Source: Streptomyces sp. NRRL S-244
GTDB taxonomy: Bacteria; Actinomycetota; Actinomycetes; Streptomycetales; Streptomycetaceae
Assembly (NCBI RefSeq): GCF_000717915.1
Contig: NZ_JOCX01000032.1
Span: 1-57,200 of the forward strand
Direction of reading: 5' to 3'
Length of the DNA: 57,200 bases
Made by a program: the position numbers and the translations under genes. Shown in pieces: positions 8,959 to 15,995 of this stretch. The notes under the pieces are model-generated. The model was not told the DNA's origin. It did not search any database and saw nothing but the letters and a program-made list of their open reading frames with translations. Numbering within the stretch: the first letter of the stretch is position 1; each line of letters begins with the position of its first letter.

Positions 8959-9153
8959 GTGACGACCATTCAGAAGCACCATCCCGCAGCCATACCGGTG
9001 AACGAGGAACACGGGGGCCGGCCCTCGCGGGCCTCCCTCGCCTCCCTCGCCGCGCGCGGCGGCGCGGAGTCCGACCGGCTCATCGACCGAGTACTGCCCG
9101 GCCGGGACGCCGCCCCGGCGGTCCGGACGGTCACCTTCAACTCCTCCCTCTGA
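8959..9153 (+). CDS. fxsA: FxsA-type RiPP precursor peptide (FXSXX-COOH)
   Basis: A 64-residue precursor that starts MTTIQKHHPAA and ends in the five residues FNSSL, the FXSXX-COOH signature. The middle is a helical leader rich in Ala, Arg and Ser (SRASLASLAARGG). In this family a radical SAM enzyme links the Phe ring to the beta-carbon of a nearby residue to form a strained three-residue cyclophane; the Phe-Asn-Ser triplet is the expected site. The GTG at 8959 has a GGAGGGGGA site 4 nt upstream. An in-frame ATG at 8926 lacks one and lies beside the tandem repeat. The maturase gene begins 20 nt after the stop, so the two are co-transcribed. Confidence 0.88.
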   Translation: MTTIQKHHPAAIPVNEEHGGRPSRASLASLAARGGAESDRLIDRVLPGRDAAPAVRTVTFNSSL

Positions 9154-9173
9154 GCGGGGGCGCCCGCGTCGCG

Positions 9174-11513
9174 ATGGAGGCCACCGGGGCCGGTGCCGCA
9201 GCAGCGCTCATCCCGTTCCGCGAGTTCGTGGTCAAGGTGCACAGCAGATGCGATCTCGCATGCGACCACTGCTACATCTACGAGCACGCGGACCAGAGTT
9301 GGCGGCAGCGGCCCGCGGTGATCCCCGAAGCAGTCGTCGAACGCTTCGCGGAGCGGCTCGCCGAGCACGCGCGCGCCCACGCGCTGCCCTCGGTGACCGT
9401 CATCCTCCTCGGCGGCGAGCCGCTGCTGGCCGGACCCGCCCGGCTGCGACGGCTGTGCGAGGCGCTCACCCGGGCCCTCGACGGGGTGGCGGGCCTCGAT
9501 CTGCGCGTGCACACCAACGGGCTGCGGCTGAACGAGTCCGTCCTCGCGCTGTTCGCCGAGTACGGGGTGGGCATCGGGGTGTCCCTCGACGGAGACCGCG
9601 CCGCCAACGACCGGCACCGCCGTTACGCGAACGGCCGCAGCAGCCACTCCCGCGTGCTCGCCGCGATCGGCCTCCTCGGCGAGGACCGCCACCGCCCCCT
9701 CTACCAGGGGCTGCTCTGTACGATCGACGTGCGGAACGACCCGGCCGCGGTGCTCGACGCGCTCCTCGCGCTCGCACCGCCGCGCATCGACTTCCTCCTG
9801 CCGCACGCCACCTGGGAGGCGCCCCCGCCCCGGCCCGACGGGCGCCCGGACGCCTACGCCCGCTGGCTGCTGCGGCTCTTCGACCACTGGGACGGCCTGG
9901 GCCGGCCGGTGCCCGTACGGCTCTTCGACTCGCTGCTGAGCACCCTGCGGGGCGGGCCGAGCCTGACCGAATCCCTGGGCCTGACCCCCACCGACCTGGT
10001 CGTCGTCGAGACCGACGGCACCCTGGAGCAGGCCGACTCCCTCAAGACCGCCCACGAGGGGGCCGCCGCCACCGGCTTCGACGTCTTCCGGCACGCCTTC
10101 GACGAGGTGGCCGCCCACCCCGGCATCCGGGCCCGGCAGCTGGGCCTCGCGGGTGTCAGCGCCGAGTGCCGCGCCTGCCCGGTGGTGCGCTCCTGCGGTG
10201 GCGGCCTCTACGCGCACCGGTACCGCGCCGGGAACGGCTTCGACAACCCGTCCGTCTACTGCGCCGACCTGAAGGCGCTGGTGGAGGGCGTCGAGCAGCG
10301 CACCGCCCGGGCCTCCGTCGCGGCCGAGGCCACCGAGCCGACTGCGCTCGCGGCCGCCCAGCAGGAGCTGACCCGGGTGCTGCTGGTCCGGCTGAACGCG
10401 GAGCTGGAGGGGCGCGGTGACGCAGACTGGCGGCGCGCCTGGGAGCTGGTCACGGCCGTCGAGGCCGAGGCGCCGGACGCGCTGGACGCCGTACTGGACC
10501 ACCCGTACACCCGCACCTGGCTGCTCGCCGCCCTGGACGCCGTACGGCAGGGCAGGCCGCCGCGGGTGGCGTCCGGGCACAGGCTGTCCGCGCTGGCCGC
10601 CGCGGCCGTGGTGCGCGGGAGGCTGGAGCTGCCCGCGCCCGTGGACCACGGGGGCGGCGGGCTGTACCTGCCCACCCTCGGGCTGGTGCGCGCGGACCGG
10701 GGGCGGACCGAGGTCCGGGCCACCGAGGAGGGGTTCTCCGTACGGGGGGAGGGCGGCCGCGTACGGACCTTCGGGCCGGGCGGGGAGGCTGCGGACTGGC
10801 AGCCGGTCCGGGTCCTGGCGGGCGGAGCCGGAGCGGGCGTGCCCCCGGCGTCCCTGGTTCTGGAGGACCTGGACCCCGACCGGGGCTGCTTCGCCCTGCC
10901 GCCGGCGCCGAGGCTGGACGCGACCGGGGCCGGGCGCTGGGAGCGTCGCCTGGCCGAGGCCTGGGAGCTGCTGCACCGCACGGTGCCGGCGCGGGCGCGG
11001 GAAACGGCGGCCGGGCTGACCACGCTGACTCCGCTCGCGGGCGCGGGCGCGGGCGCGGGCGCGGGGGCGGGGGCGGTAGCGGGCGCCGGGGCGGCGGGGG
11101 AGGACGCGCGGCGCGGGCCCGGCGCGCTGGGCGTGCCGCTGGGTGCGGGCGTACGGGAGACCGCGCTCGCGCTGCTCACCGGCCGGCGGCGGGCCCGGCT
11201 GCGCGAGCTGACGGAGGTGGCCGACCTGTACGCGTCGGACGGGGAGTGGCTGCACCCGTCCCCGTGGCGGGAGGAGCCGGTGCCGGTGTCACGGCTGCTG
11301 GCGGACGCGCACGCGGCGGTGGCGGCGGAGGCGTTCCACCGGGCGGGCGGCGGGCCCGGCGGCGGGTCCGGTGGAGGACCCGGCGGCGCCGACCGGATCG
11401 AGCGCGCCCTGGACCGGCTCGACGGGGCGGCGGAACTGACGGTGAGCGGCAAGGCGGTGCTGGCCGCGCTGCGCCGGGAGTTCGCATCGGAAATGAGCGC
11501 GCCGCGCGCCTGA
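9174..11513 (+). CDS. FxsB-type radical SAM/SPASM cyclophane maturase with inactivated beta-hydroxylase-like extension (FxsBH)
   Basis: A 779-residue two-part enzyme. The N-terminal half has the radical SAM [4Fe-4S] motif CDLACDHC near residue 26 and a SPASM region with CRACPVVRSC and a final Cys in NPSVYC near residue 360. This half should form the cyclophane on FxsA. From about residue 385 the protein resembles the HExxH-type peptide beta-hydroxylase domain (segments SGHRLSALAAAAVVR, DLYASDGEWLHPSPWREEPVP). Where that family has its metal-binding HExxH, this protein reads LLTGRRRARL, so the domain should be catalytically dead. A long (GA)n linker sits near residue 625, and a Gly-rich loop near 725. 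The upstream ribosome-binding site is weak, suggesting translational coupling to fxsA. Confidence 0.87.
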   Translation: MEATGAGAAAALIPFREFVVKVHSRCDLACDHCYIYEHADQSWRQRPAVIPEAVVERFAERLAEHARAHALPSVTVILLGGEPLLAGPARLRRLCEALTRALDGVAGLDLRVHTNGLRLNESVLALFAEYGVGIGVSLDGDRAANDRHRRYANGRSSHSRVLAAIGLLGEDRHRPLYQGLLCTIDVRNDPAAVLDALLALAPPRIDFLLPHATWEAPPPRPDGRPDAYARWLLRLFDHWDGLGRPVPVRLFDSLLSTLRGGPSLTESLGLTPTDLVVVETDGTLEQADSLKTAHEGAAATGFDVFRHAFDEVAAHPGIRARQLGLAGVSAECRACPVVRSCGGGLYAHRYRAGNGFDNPSVYCADLKALVEGVEQRTARASVAAEATEPTALAAAQQELTRVLLVRLNAELEGRGDADWRRAWELVTAVEAEAPDALDAVLDHPYTRTWLLAALDAVRQGRPPRVASGHRLSALAAAAVVRGRLELPAPVDHGGGGLYLPTLGLVRADRGRTEVRATEEGFSVRGEGGRVRTFGPGGEAADWQPVRVLAGGAGAGVPPASLVLEDLDPDRGCFALPPAPRLDATGAGRWERRLAEAWELLHRTVPARARETAAGLTTLTPLAGAGAGAGAGAGAVAGAGAAGEDARRGPGALGVPLGAGVRETALALLTGRRRARLRELTEVADLYASDGEWLHPSPWREEPVPVSRLLADAHAAVAAEAFHRAGGGPGGGSGGGPGGADRIERALDRLDGAAELTVSGKAVLAALRREFASEMSAPRA

Positions 11514-11519
11514 CACGGC

Positions 11520-12161
11520 CTAGACGTGCGGGACGAGCAGGGCCGCTGCCGAGCGGGCCCGCTCCAGGGATGCGGCCCGGTCGGCGCCGCGCTGGCCGAG
11601 CACCACCCGGGTGCTCAGCCCGTCCAGCAGCGCGAGCAGCTCCGAGGCGCGGGCGGGGACGTCCAGGGCGGCGGCGAAGCGGCCCTGGTCCACGCCCTTC
11701 GCGAGCAGCGCCTCCAGGTCCCGCTGCCAGCCGTCGTCGATCTCCTGCTGGGCGGCGCGCAGGTCCTCGTTGGCGGGGGTGCGGGCCCACAGTTCGATCC
11801 ACAGGGTCCAGCGCGGATCGCGCGGGCCGCGCGGCAGGTACAGCTCCAGGAAGAGCGCGAGCTTGCGGTGCGCGGTGACCCGGCGGGCCAGCAACTGCGT
11901 GCGCTCCGCGGCGAGTCGGTCCTCGCTCCAGCGCAGGGCGGCCAGCAGCAGCCGGTCCTTGCTGCCGAAGTAGTAGAGGATGTGGCCGCCGCTGGTGCCG
12001 AGCCGCTCGGCGAGCGCGGACATGGTGAGCTCCGCGAGCCCGTCCTCGGCGATCGCCGCCATGGCCTCTTCCAGCATCCGCTCCTGGGCGATCCGCCCGT
12101 CGCGCCGCCGCGCCGACCCCGTCGCCCCCGCTGCGCCTGCCGCTCCCGCCGCTCCCGCCAC
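11520..12161 (-). CDS. TetR family transcriptional regulator
   Basis: A repressor of about 213 residues. The TetR DNA-binding domain is clear: ERMLEEAMAAIAEDGLAELTMSALAERLGTSGGHILYYFGSKDRLL. The C-terminal ligand domain is Ala/Leu-rich and of unknown specificity. I place the start at the GTG at 12161, preceded by GGAAGGCGG. In-frame ATGs at 12239 and 12251 would add a basic 26-30-residue prefix and would lie against the operator palindrome; a leaderless ATG at 12239 remains possible. The gene diverges from the permease/amidohydrolase pair, and the palindromes between them suggest that it represses both transcripts. It converges on fxsB with only a few bases between them. Confidence 0.87.
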   Translation of the reverse strand: MAGAAGAAGAAGATGSARRRDGRIAQERMLEEAMAAIAEDGLAELTMSALAERLGTSGGHILYYFGSKDRLLLAALRWSEDRLAAERTQLLARRVTAHRKLALFLELYLPRGPRDPRWTLWIELWARTPANEDLRAAQQEIDDGWQRDLEALLAKGVDQGRFAAALDVPARASELLALLDGLSTRVVLGQRGADRAASLERARSAAALLVPHV

Positions 12162-12239
12162 CCCGTGCCGCCTTCCCGATCTTCGTGGCCCGACCTTATC
12201 CCGGACAGGGTCTTGACGCGGTCCCGATCGGCGGCGCAT

Positions 12240-12256
12240 CTTGAATGCCATTCAAG
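12240..12256. promoter_or_regulatory. TetR operator candidate, site 1
   Basis: A perfect 17-bp palindrome: cttgaatg, centre c, cattcaag. It lies between the divergent TetR and permease genes, 53 bp before the permease start. Perfect symmetry of this size is typical of TetR operators. Confidence 0.65.
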
Positions 12257-12258
12257 AA

Positions 12259-12276
12259 CTTAGAACGTCATTCAAG
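12259..12276. promoter_or_regulatory. TetR operator candidate, site 2
   Basis: An imperfect dyad, cttagaacgtcattcaag. Its right half CATTCAAG is identical to that of the upstream palindrome and is spaced exactly 20 bp from it, two helical turns, which suggests binding of two dimers on one face. Confidence 0.5.
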
Positions 12277-12308
12277 GTTCAGCGGGTCCACAGTCAGGGG
12301 TACGGCGC

Positions 12309-13709
12309 ATGACGCAGCAGGAGACGACGGCCGACGTCGACGAGGTGTTCCGGGTCGAGACCCACGGCATCGACCCCATCCCCGACGCCGAGCGGCACGG
12401 CGGGGCCCAGGACCTCTTCTGGCTCTGGTTCGGCTCCAACCTCACCTTCACCTACGTGATCAACGGTGCCCTCGCCGTGGCCTTCGGCCTCACCTTCTGG
12501 CAGGCCACCGCCGTCGTCGTGATCAGCGGACTGTCCTTCTTCGCGGTCAGCGCCGCGGGCCTCAGCGGCATCCGCACCGGCACCGCCACCCTCGTCATCT
12601 CCCGGGCCGCCTTCGGGGTCCGCGGGAACTTCCCGGCCGGGGTCCTGAACTGGGTGGTGAGCATCGGCTACACCATCGTCAACACCGTGGTCGGCACCCT
12701 CGCCCTTGAGGTGTTCTTCGCCGAGGTCGGCCTCGGCGAAGGCGCGGCGGTACGGGCCCTCGCGCTCGGGATCACCCTCGCGCTCACCTTCGCCGTCGCG
12801 ATGTGGGGCCACGCCACCGTGCAGTTCGCCGAACGCTGGATGGCCTACGTCCTCGCCCTCGGCTTCGGCGCGCTGCTCGTCTTCCTCCTGCCCGGCGCCG
12901 AGACCGGCGCCCCGGCCGGCGCCGGCGCCCCGGGCCTGTCCGGCTGGAGCCTGGCCTTCGTCGTGATGCTGGCCGGGCCCTTCTCGTACCTGCCGATGCC
13001 CGCCGACTACACCCGCTACCTGCCCCGGACCACCTCGCTGAAGTCGATCACCTGGATGGGGGCGCTCGGCGGATTCGTCTCCTCCGTCGCCCTCGGCGTC
13101 GCCGGGGTCGCCGCCGCCACGCAGACCGACATGACCGACGCCGTGGCGGGGGCCGAGAGCCTGCTCCCGGGCTGGTTCAAGCCGGTGTTCCTGGCCCTCG
13201 TCCTCGGCGGCTCCGTCACCAACTCGATCATCACCCTCTACTCCTCCAGCCTGAACCTCCAGGTCCTCGGCATCCCGTGGAGCCGCGCCCGCGCCATCGT
13301 GATCAGCGCCGCGGTCACCGCCGCCGGATCGCTCGCCGCGCTCTTCCTGACCGACTTCACCACCTCGCTGCTCTCCTTCCTCTCCCTGCTGATCATCGTG
13401 TTCGCGCCCTGGGGCGGGGTCTTCCTCGCCGACATGCTGATGCGCCGCTGCCGCTACGACTCCGACGCGCTGCACGCCGGGAGCGCGGGCGCCTACTGGT
13501 ACCGGGCCGGCTACCACCCCGCCGGTATGGCAGCGCTGCTGGCCGGCATGGCCTTCGCCGCGCTGACCTGCGATTCCGAGCTGTGGACCGGCCCACTGGT
13601 GGCCCCGCTCGGCGGCGCCGACCTGACCCTGCTCGGCTCGGTCGTCTCCGCGCTCACGTACTGGGCCCTCGCCTCCCGCCGGGTGCCCTCATACGCCCCG
13701 GCCGCCTGA
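12309..13709 (+). CDS. Purine/cytosine permease, NCS1 family
   Basis: A 466-residue membrane protein of the nucleobase:cation symporter-1 family. The N-terminus DLFWLWFGSNLTFTYVINGAL is the conserved first-helix region of cytosine permeases. ISRAAFGVRGNFP and PADYTRYLPRTTS are further family motifs. About 12 helices are predicted. It should import cytosine, a purine or a related nucleobase with a cation. The ATG at 12309 follows an AGGGGTA site. It is transcribed with the amidohydrolase gene 53 bp downstream, which suggests uptake followed by hydrolytic processing of a cyclic amide or base analogue. The upstream palindromes suggest control by the divergent TetR protein. Confidence 0.9.
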   Translation: MTQQETTADVDEVFRVETHGIDPIPDAERHGGAQDLFWLWFGSNLTFTYVINGALAVAFGLTFWQATAVVVISGLSFFAVSAAGLSGIRTGTATLVISRAAFGVRGNFPAGVLNWVVSIGYTIVNTVVGTLALEVFFAEVGLGEGAAVRALALGITLALTFAVAMWGHATVQFAERWMAYVLALGFGALLVFLLPGAETGAPAGAGAPGLSGWSLAFVVMLAGPFSYLPMPADYTRYLPRTTSLKSITWMGALGGFVSSVALGVAGVAAATQTDMTDAVAGAESLLPGWFKPVFLALVLGGSVTNSIITLYSSSLNLQVLGIPWSRARAIVISAAVTAAGSLAALFLTDFTTSLLSFLSLLIIVFAPWGGVFLADMLMRRCRYDSDALHAGSAGAYWYRAGYHPAGMAALLAGMAFAALTCDSELWTGPLVAPLGGADLTLLGSVVSALTYWALASRRVPSYAPAA

Positions 13710-13762
13710 CCCGTCCTCCCCGTACCGCCACCGCCAACCCCCTCAGCACAGGAGCACCACCC

Positions 13763-15412
13763 ATGCCGCACCCGTCCCCCGCCGACCTGCTGCTCACCGG
13801 AGCCCGGATCCACACCGTCGACCCGGACCTGCCCGAGGCCGAGGCCCTGGCCGTGTCCGACGGCCGGATCGTCTGGCTCGGCCCGGACGCGGAGGCCGCC
13901 GCCTGGGCCGGCCCGGACACCGAGCGGATCGACGCGGGCGGCCGGCTGGTGCTGCCCGGCTTCGTCGACGCCCACAACCACGTCCGGCTCGGCTCCGACG
14001 ACGCCTGCGTACAGCTCGCCGGGGTGCGCACCCTGGAGGCGATCCTCGACCGGATCGGGGCCTGGCGGGAGGTCCACCCGGACGCCGAGTGGATCGAGGC
14101 CGAGGCCTTCGACTACTCCGCGATACCGGGCGGGCGGATGCCCACCGCCGCCGACCTCGACCCGGTCACCGGGGAGGTCCCGGCGATCGTGCTCTCGTAC
14201 GACGTGCACACGGCCTGGCTGAACACGGCCGCGATGCGCCGGCTCGGGGTCGCGAAGGACCGTACCGACCTGCCGTTCGGCACCGCGGCCGTCGACCCGG
14301 AGACCGGCGAGCCCACCGGCTTCGTCAAGGACTTCGCGATCAAGGGGCTCTCCCGGGACGGCCACCGGGCGCTGCGCGAGCTCGGCGTGCCGTGGGCCTC
14401 GCCGGACCGGCAGTACGGGCGCCTCGCCAAGAGCCTGGACGACGCGATCGGCTTCGGCATCACCACGGTCGTGGAACCGCAGAACTCCCTGGACGACCTG
14501 GAGCTGTACGAGCGGGCCCGTGCCGAGGGCCGGCTGCGCTCGCGGATCGTGGCGGCGCTGTTCCACCCGCGCGGCACGACCGAGGAGGAGCTCGACGCGT
14601 TCGCGGCGGCGGCCCGCATGTACCCGGGGGACCGGCTGCGGGTCGGACCGCTCAAGCTGTACATCGACGACGTGGTCGAGCCGCGCACGGCCGCGCTGCT
14701 GGAGCCGTACACCGGGTGCGGGGCGCACCGGGGCGAGACCTTCTACCCGGCGGAGGAGTTCGCGGAGCTGCTGGCGCGGCTGGACGCGCGCGGGTTCCAG
14801 TGCTTCGTGCACGCCACGGGCGACCGGGGGATCCGTACGGTCCTGGACGCGGTCGAGCACGCCCGTACGGTCAACGGGCCGCGGGACGCGCGCCACCAGG
14901 TGGTGCACGTGGAATGCCTGGACCCGGCGGACGTGCCGCGCTTCGCCGAACTCGGCGTGGTGGCCTGCATGCAGCCGAGGCACTGCGCGCCGGAGATCGC
15001 CGGGCCGGGCCAGGACTGGGCGGAGAACGTGGGGGAGGGCCGCTGGCACAAGGCGTGGCCGATGCGGAGCCTGGCGGGGGCGGGGGCGGTGCTGGCGTTC
15101 TCCAGCGACTGGAACGTGGCCGAGATGGACCCGATGATCGGGATCTACACGGCGGTCACCCGCCGCCCGCTGGACGGCGGGGACCCGTGGCAGCCGGCCG
15201 AGACGGTGGACGTGGCGACGGCGGTGTACGGCTACACGATGGGCTCGGCGTACGCCAACTTCCTGGAGGCGGACCGGGGTTCGCTGACGGTGGGCAAGGC
15301 GGCGGACTTCGTGGTGCTGTCCCGGGACATCCTGGCCGTGGCCCCGGAGCGGATCCCGGGCACGGTGGCCGAGACGGTGGTGGTCGCGGGCGAGGTGGTC
15401 CACAGGGCCTGA
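13763..15412 (+). CDS. Amidohydrolase family protein, YtcJ-like
   Basis: A 549-residue metal-dependent amidohydrolase of the YtcJ-like group. The metal-binding VDAHNHV lies near residue 70. FVHATGDRGIRTVLDAV supplies further His ligands, and the SSDWNVAEMDPM segment holds the late Asp. The N- and C-terminal beta-sandwich strands (DLLLTGARIHTV; GKAADFVVLSRD) are typical. It probably hydrolyses a C-N bond in a small cyclic or linear amide; coupling to the permease points to a nucleobase-like compound, but that is inference. The ATG at 13763 has an AGGAGC site upstream. The stop codon lies within the first copy of a 20-bp tandem duplication. Confidence 0.88.
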   Translation: MPHPSPADLLLTGARIHTVDPDLPEAEALAVSDGRIVWLGPDAEAAAWAGPDTERIDAGGRLVLPGFVDAHNHVRLGSDDACVQLAGVRTLEAILDRIGAWREVHPDAEWIEAEAFDYSAIPGGRMPTAADLDPVTGEVPAIVLSYDVHTAWLNTAAMRRLGVAKDRTDLPFGTAAVDPETGEPTGFVKDFAIKGLSRDGHRALRELGVPWASPDRQYGRLAKSLDDAIGFGITTVVEPQNSLDDLELYERARAEGRLRSRIVAALFHPRGTTEEELDAFAAAARMYPGDRLRVGPLKLYIDDVVEPRTAALLEPYTGCGAHRGETFYPAEEFAELLARLDARGFQCFVHATGDRGIRTVLDAVEHARTVNGPRDARHQVVHVECLDPADVPRFAELGVVACMQPRHCAPEIAGPGQDWAENVGEGRWHKAWPMRSLAGAGAVLAFSSDWNVAEMDPMIGIYTAVTRRPLDGGDPWQPAETVDVATAVYGYTMGSAYANFLEADRGSLTVGKAADFVVLSRDILAVAPERIPGTVAETVVVAGEVVHRA

Positions 15413-15442
15413 GCCGGCGCGTCAGGGCCTGAGCCGGCGCGT
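15403..15442. repeat. 20-bp tandem duplication across the amidohydrolase stop codon
   Basis: The sequence cagggcctgagccggcgcgt occurs twice in tandem without mismatch. The first copy encodes the last codons and stop of the amidohydrolase. The second copy begins the degenerate stretch that follows. This looks like a slippage or rearrangement scar. Confidence 0.85.
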
Positions 15443-15810
15443 CCTCCGGGAGCCCGCTGCCCACGGCGGGCCCCGGGCGGCCCTTGCGGAAGACCGCGCA
15501 GGCCACGGTGACGGCCGAGCCGAGCACCGCCCAGGCGGGCCCCGGGCCTGCTCGACGCGGCCGACGACCAGTTCGAGGGCCTGCCTGTGGGAGCGAGGCG
15601 CCGGCGCCGCTCGCGACCGGCAGCCGGTCGGCCGGGCCGGCCGGGTCGGCCGGGTCGATGACCAGCGCCCCGTCCACGTCCCGGTTCTCCACCTCCGCCG
15701 TCGCGGCCGCCTCGTCCTTCACCGCGTGCGGGTCGAGCGGTTTCCCGGGCAGGTCGGCGAGCTGCTGAACGGACTGCTCGGCGACCGGCCCGGCGGGGGC
15801 GGCCACGGCG
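15440..15810 (-). pseudogene. Possible remnant of a YhgE/Pip-like membrane protein gene
   Basis: On the minus strand this stretch reads APAGPVAEQSVQQLADLPG, then VENRDVDGALVIDP and DRLPVASGAGASLPQA. These resemble part of the extracytoplasmic domain of YhgE/Pip-like or ABC-2-type membrane proteins of actinobacteria. The similarity then breaks off, as if by frameshift, into Arg/Pro-rich out-of-frame sequence. There is no intact start, signal helix or membrane region. I infer a decayed fragment. The rest of the interval from 15413 to the dnaE2 start holds only a duplication and the dnaE2 promoter region. Confidence 0.35.
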
Positions 15811-15907
15811 ATCGGGATGTCTCACACGCTCGGCGTACGGGGGGCGGGACGCAGCAGGGGCGGGCCGAACGGATGACGGGTGGCAGGCGCCTCGGACCAG
15901 CAGGGTC

Positions 15908-15923
15908 TCGAACGAATGTTTCG
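15908..15923. promoter_or_regulatory. LexA (SOS) box-like site upstream of dnaE2
   Basis: The sequence tcgaacgaatgtttcg contains CGAAC-N4-GTTT, one base from the actinobacterial LexA consensus core CGAAC-N4-GTTCG. It lies about 75 bp before the dnaE2 start, as expected for a damage-inducible promoter. The assignment is tentative because the right arm is imperfect. Confidence 0.45.
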
Positions 15924-15995
15924 CACGGATATTCGAATTGCTCTATGGTGGAGACGGGGGTGGTGTTCACGTTCGAGCGAAGCAGGAGGCCGCGG

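Noticed and set aside
7915..9153. A 412-residue plus-strand frame ending in the fxsA sequence
   Set aside because: Only the last 64 codons are real. The upstream part is antisense to the alpha/beta hydrolase gene and the precursor has its own ribosome-binding site.
12803..13762. Upstream extension of the amidohydrolase frame
   Set aside because: It overlaps the permease gene in another frame; the true ATG at 13763 has its own ribosome-binding site.
15484..15768. A 94-residue plus-strand ORF
   Set aside because: It is the complement of the degenerate membrane-protein fragment and has shadow-type composition.
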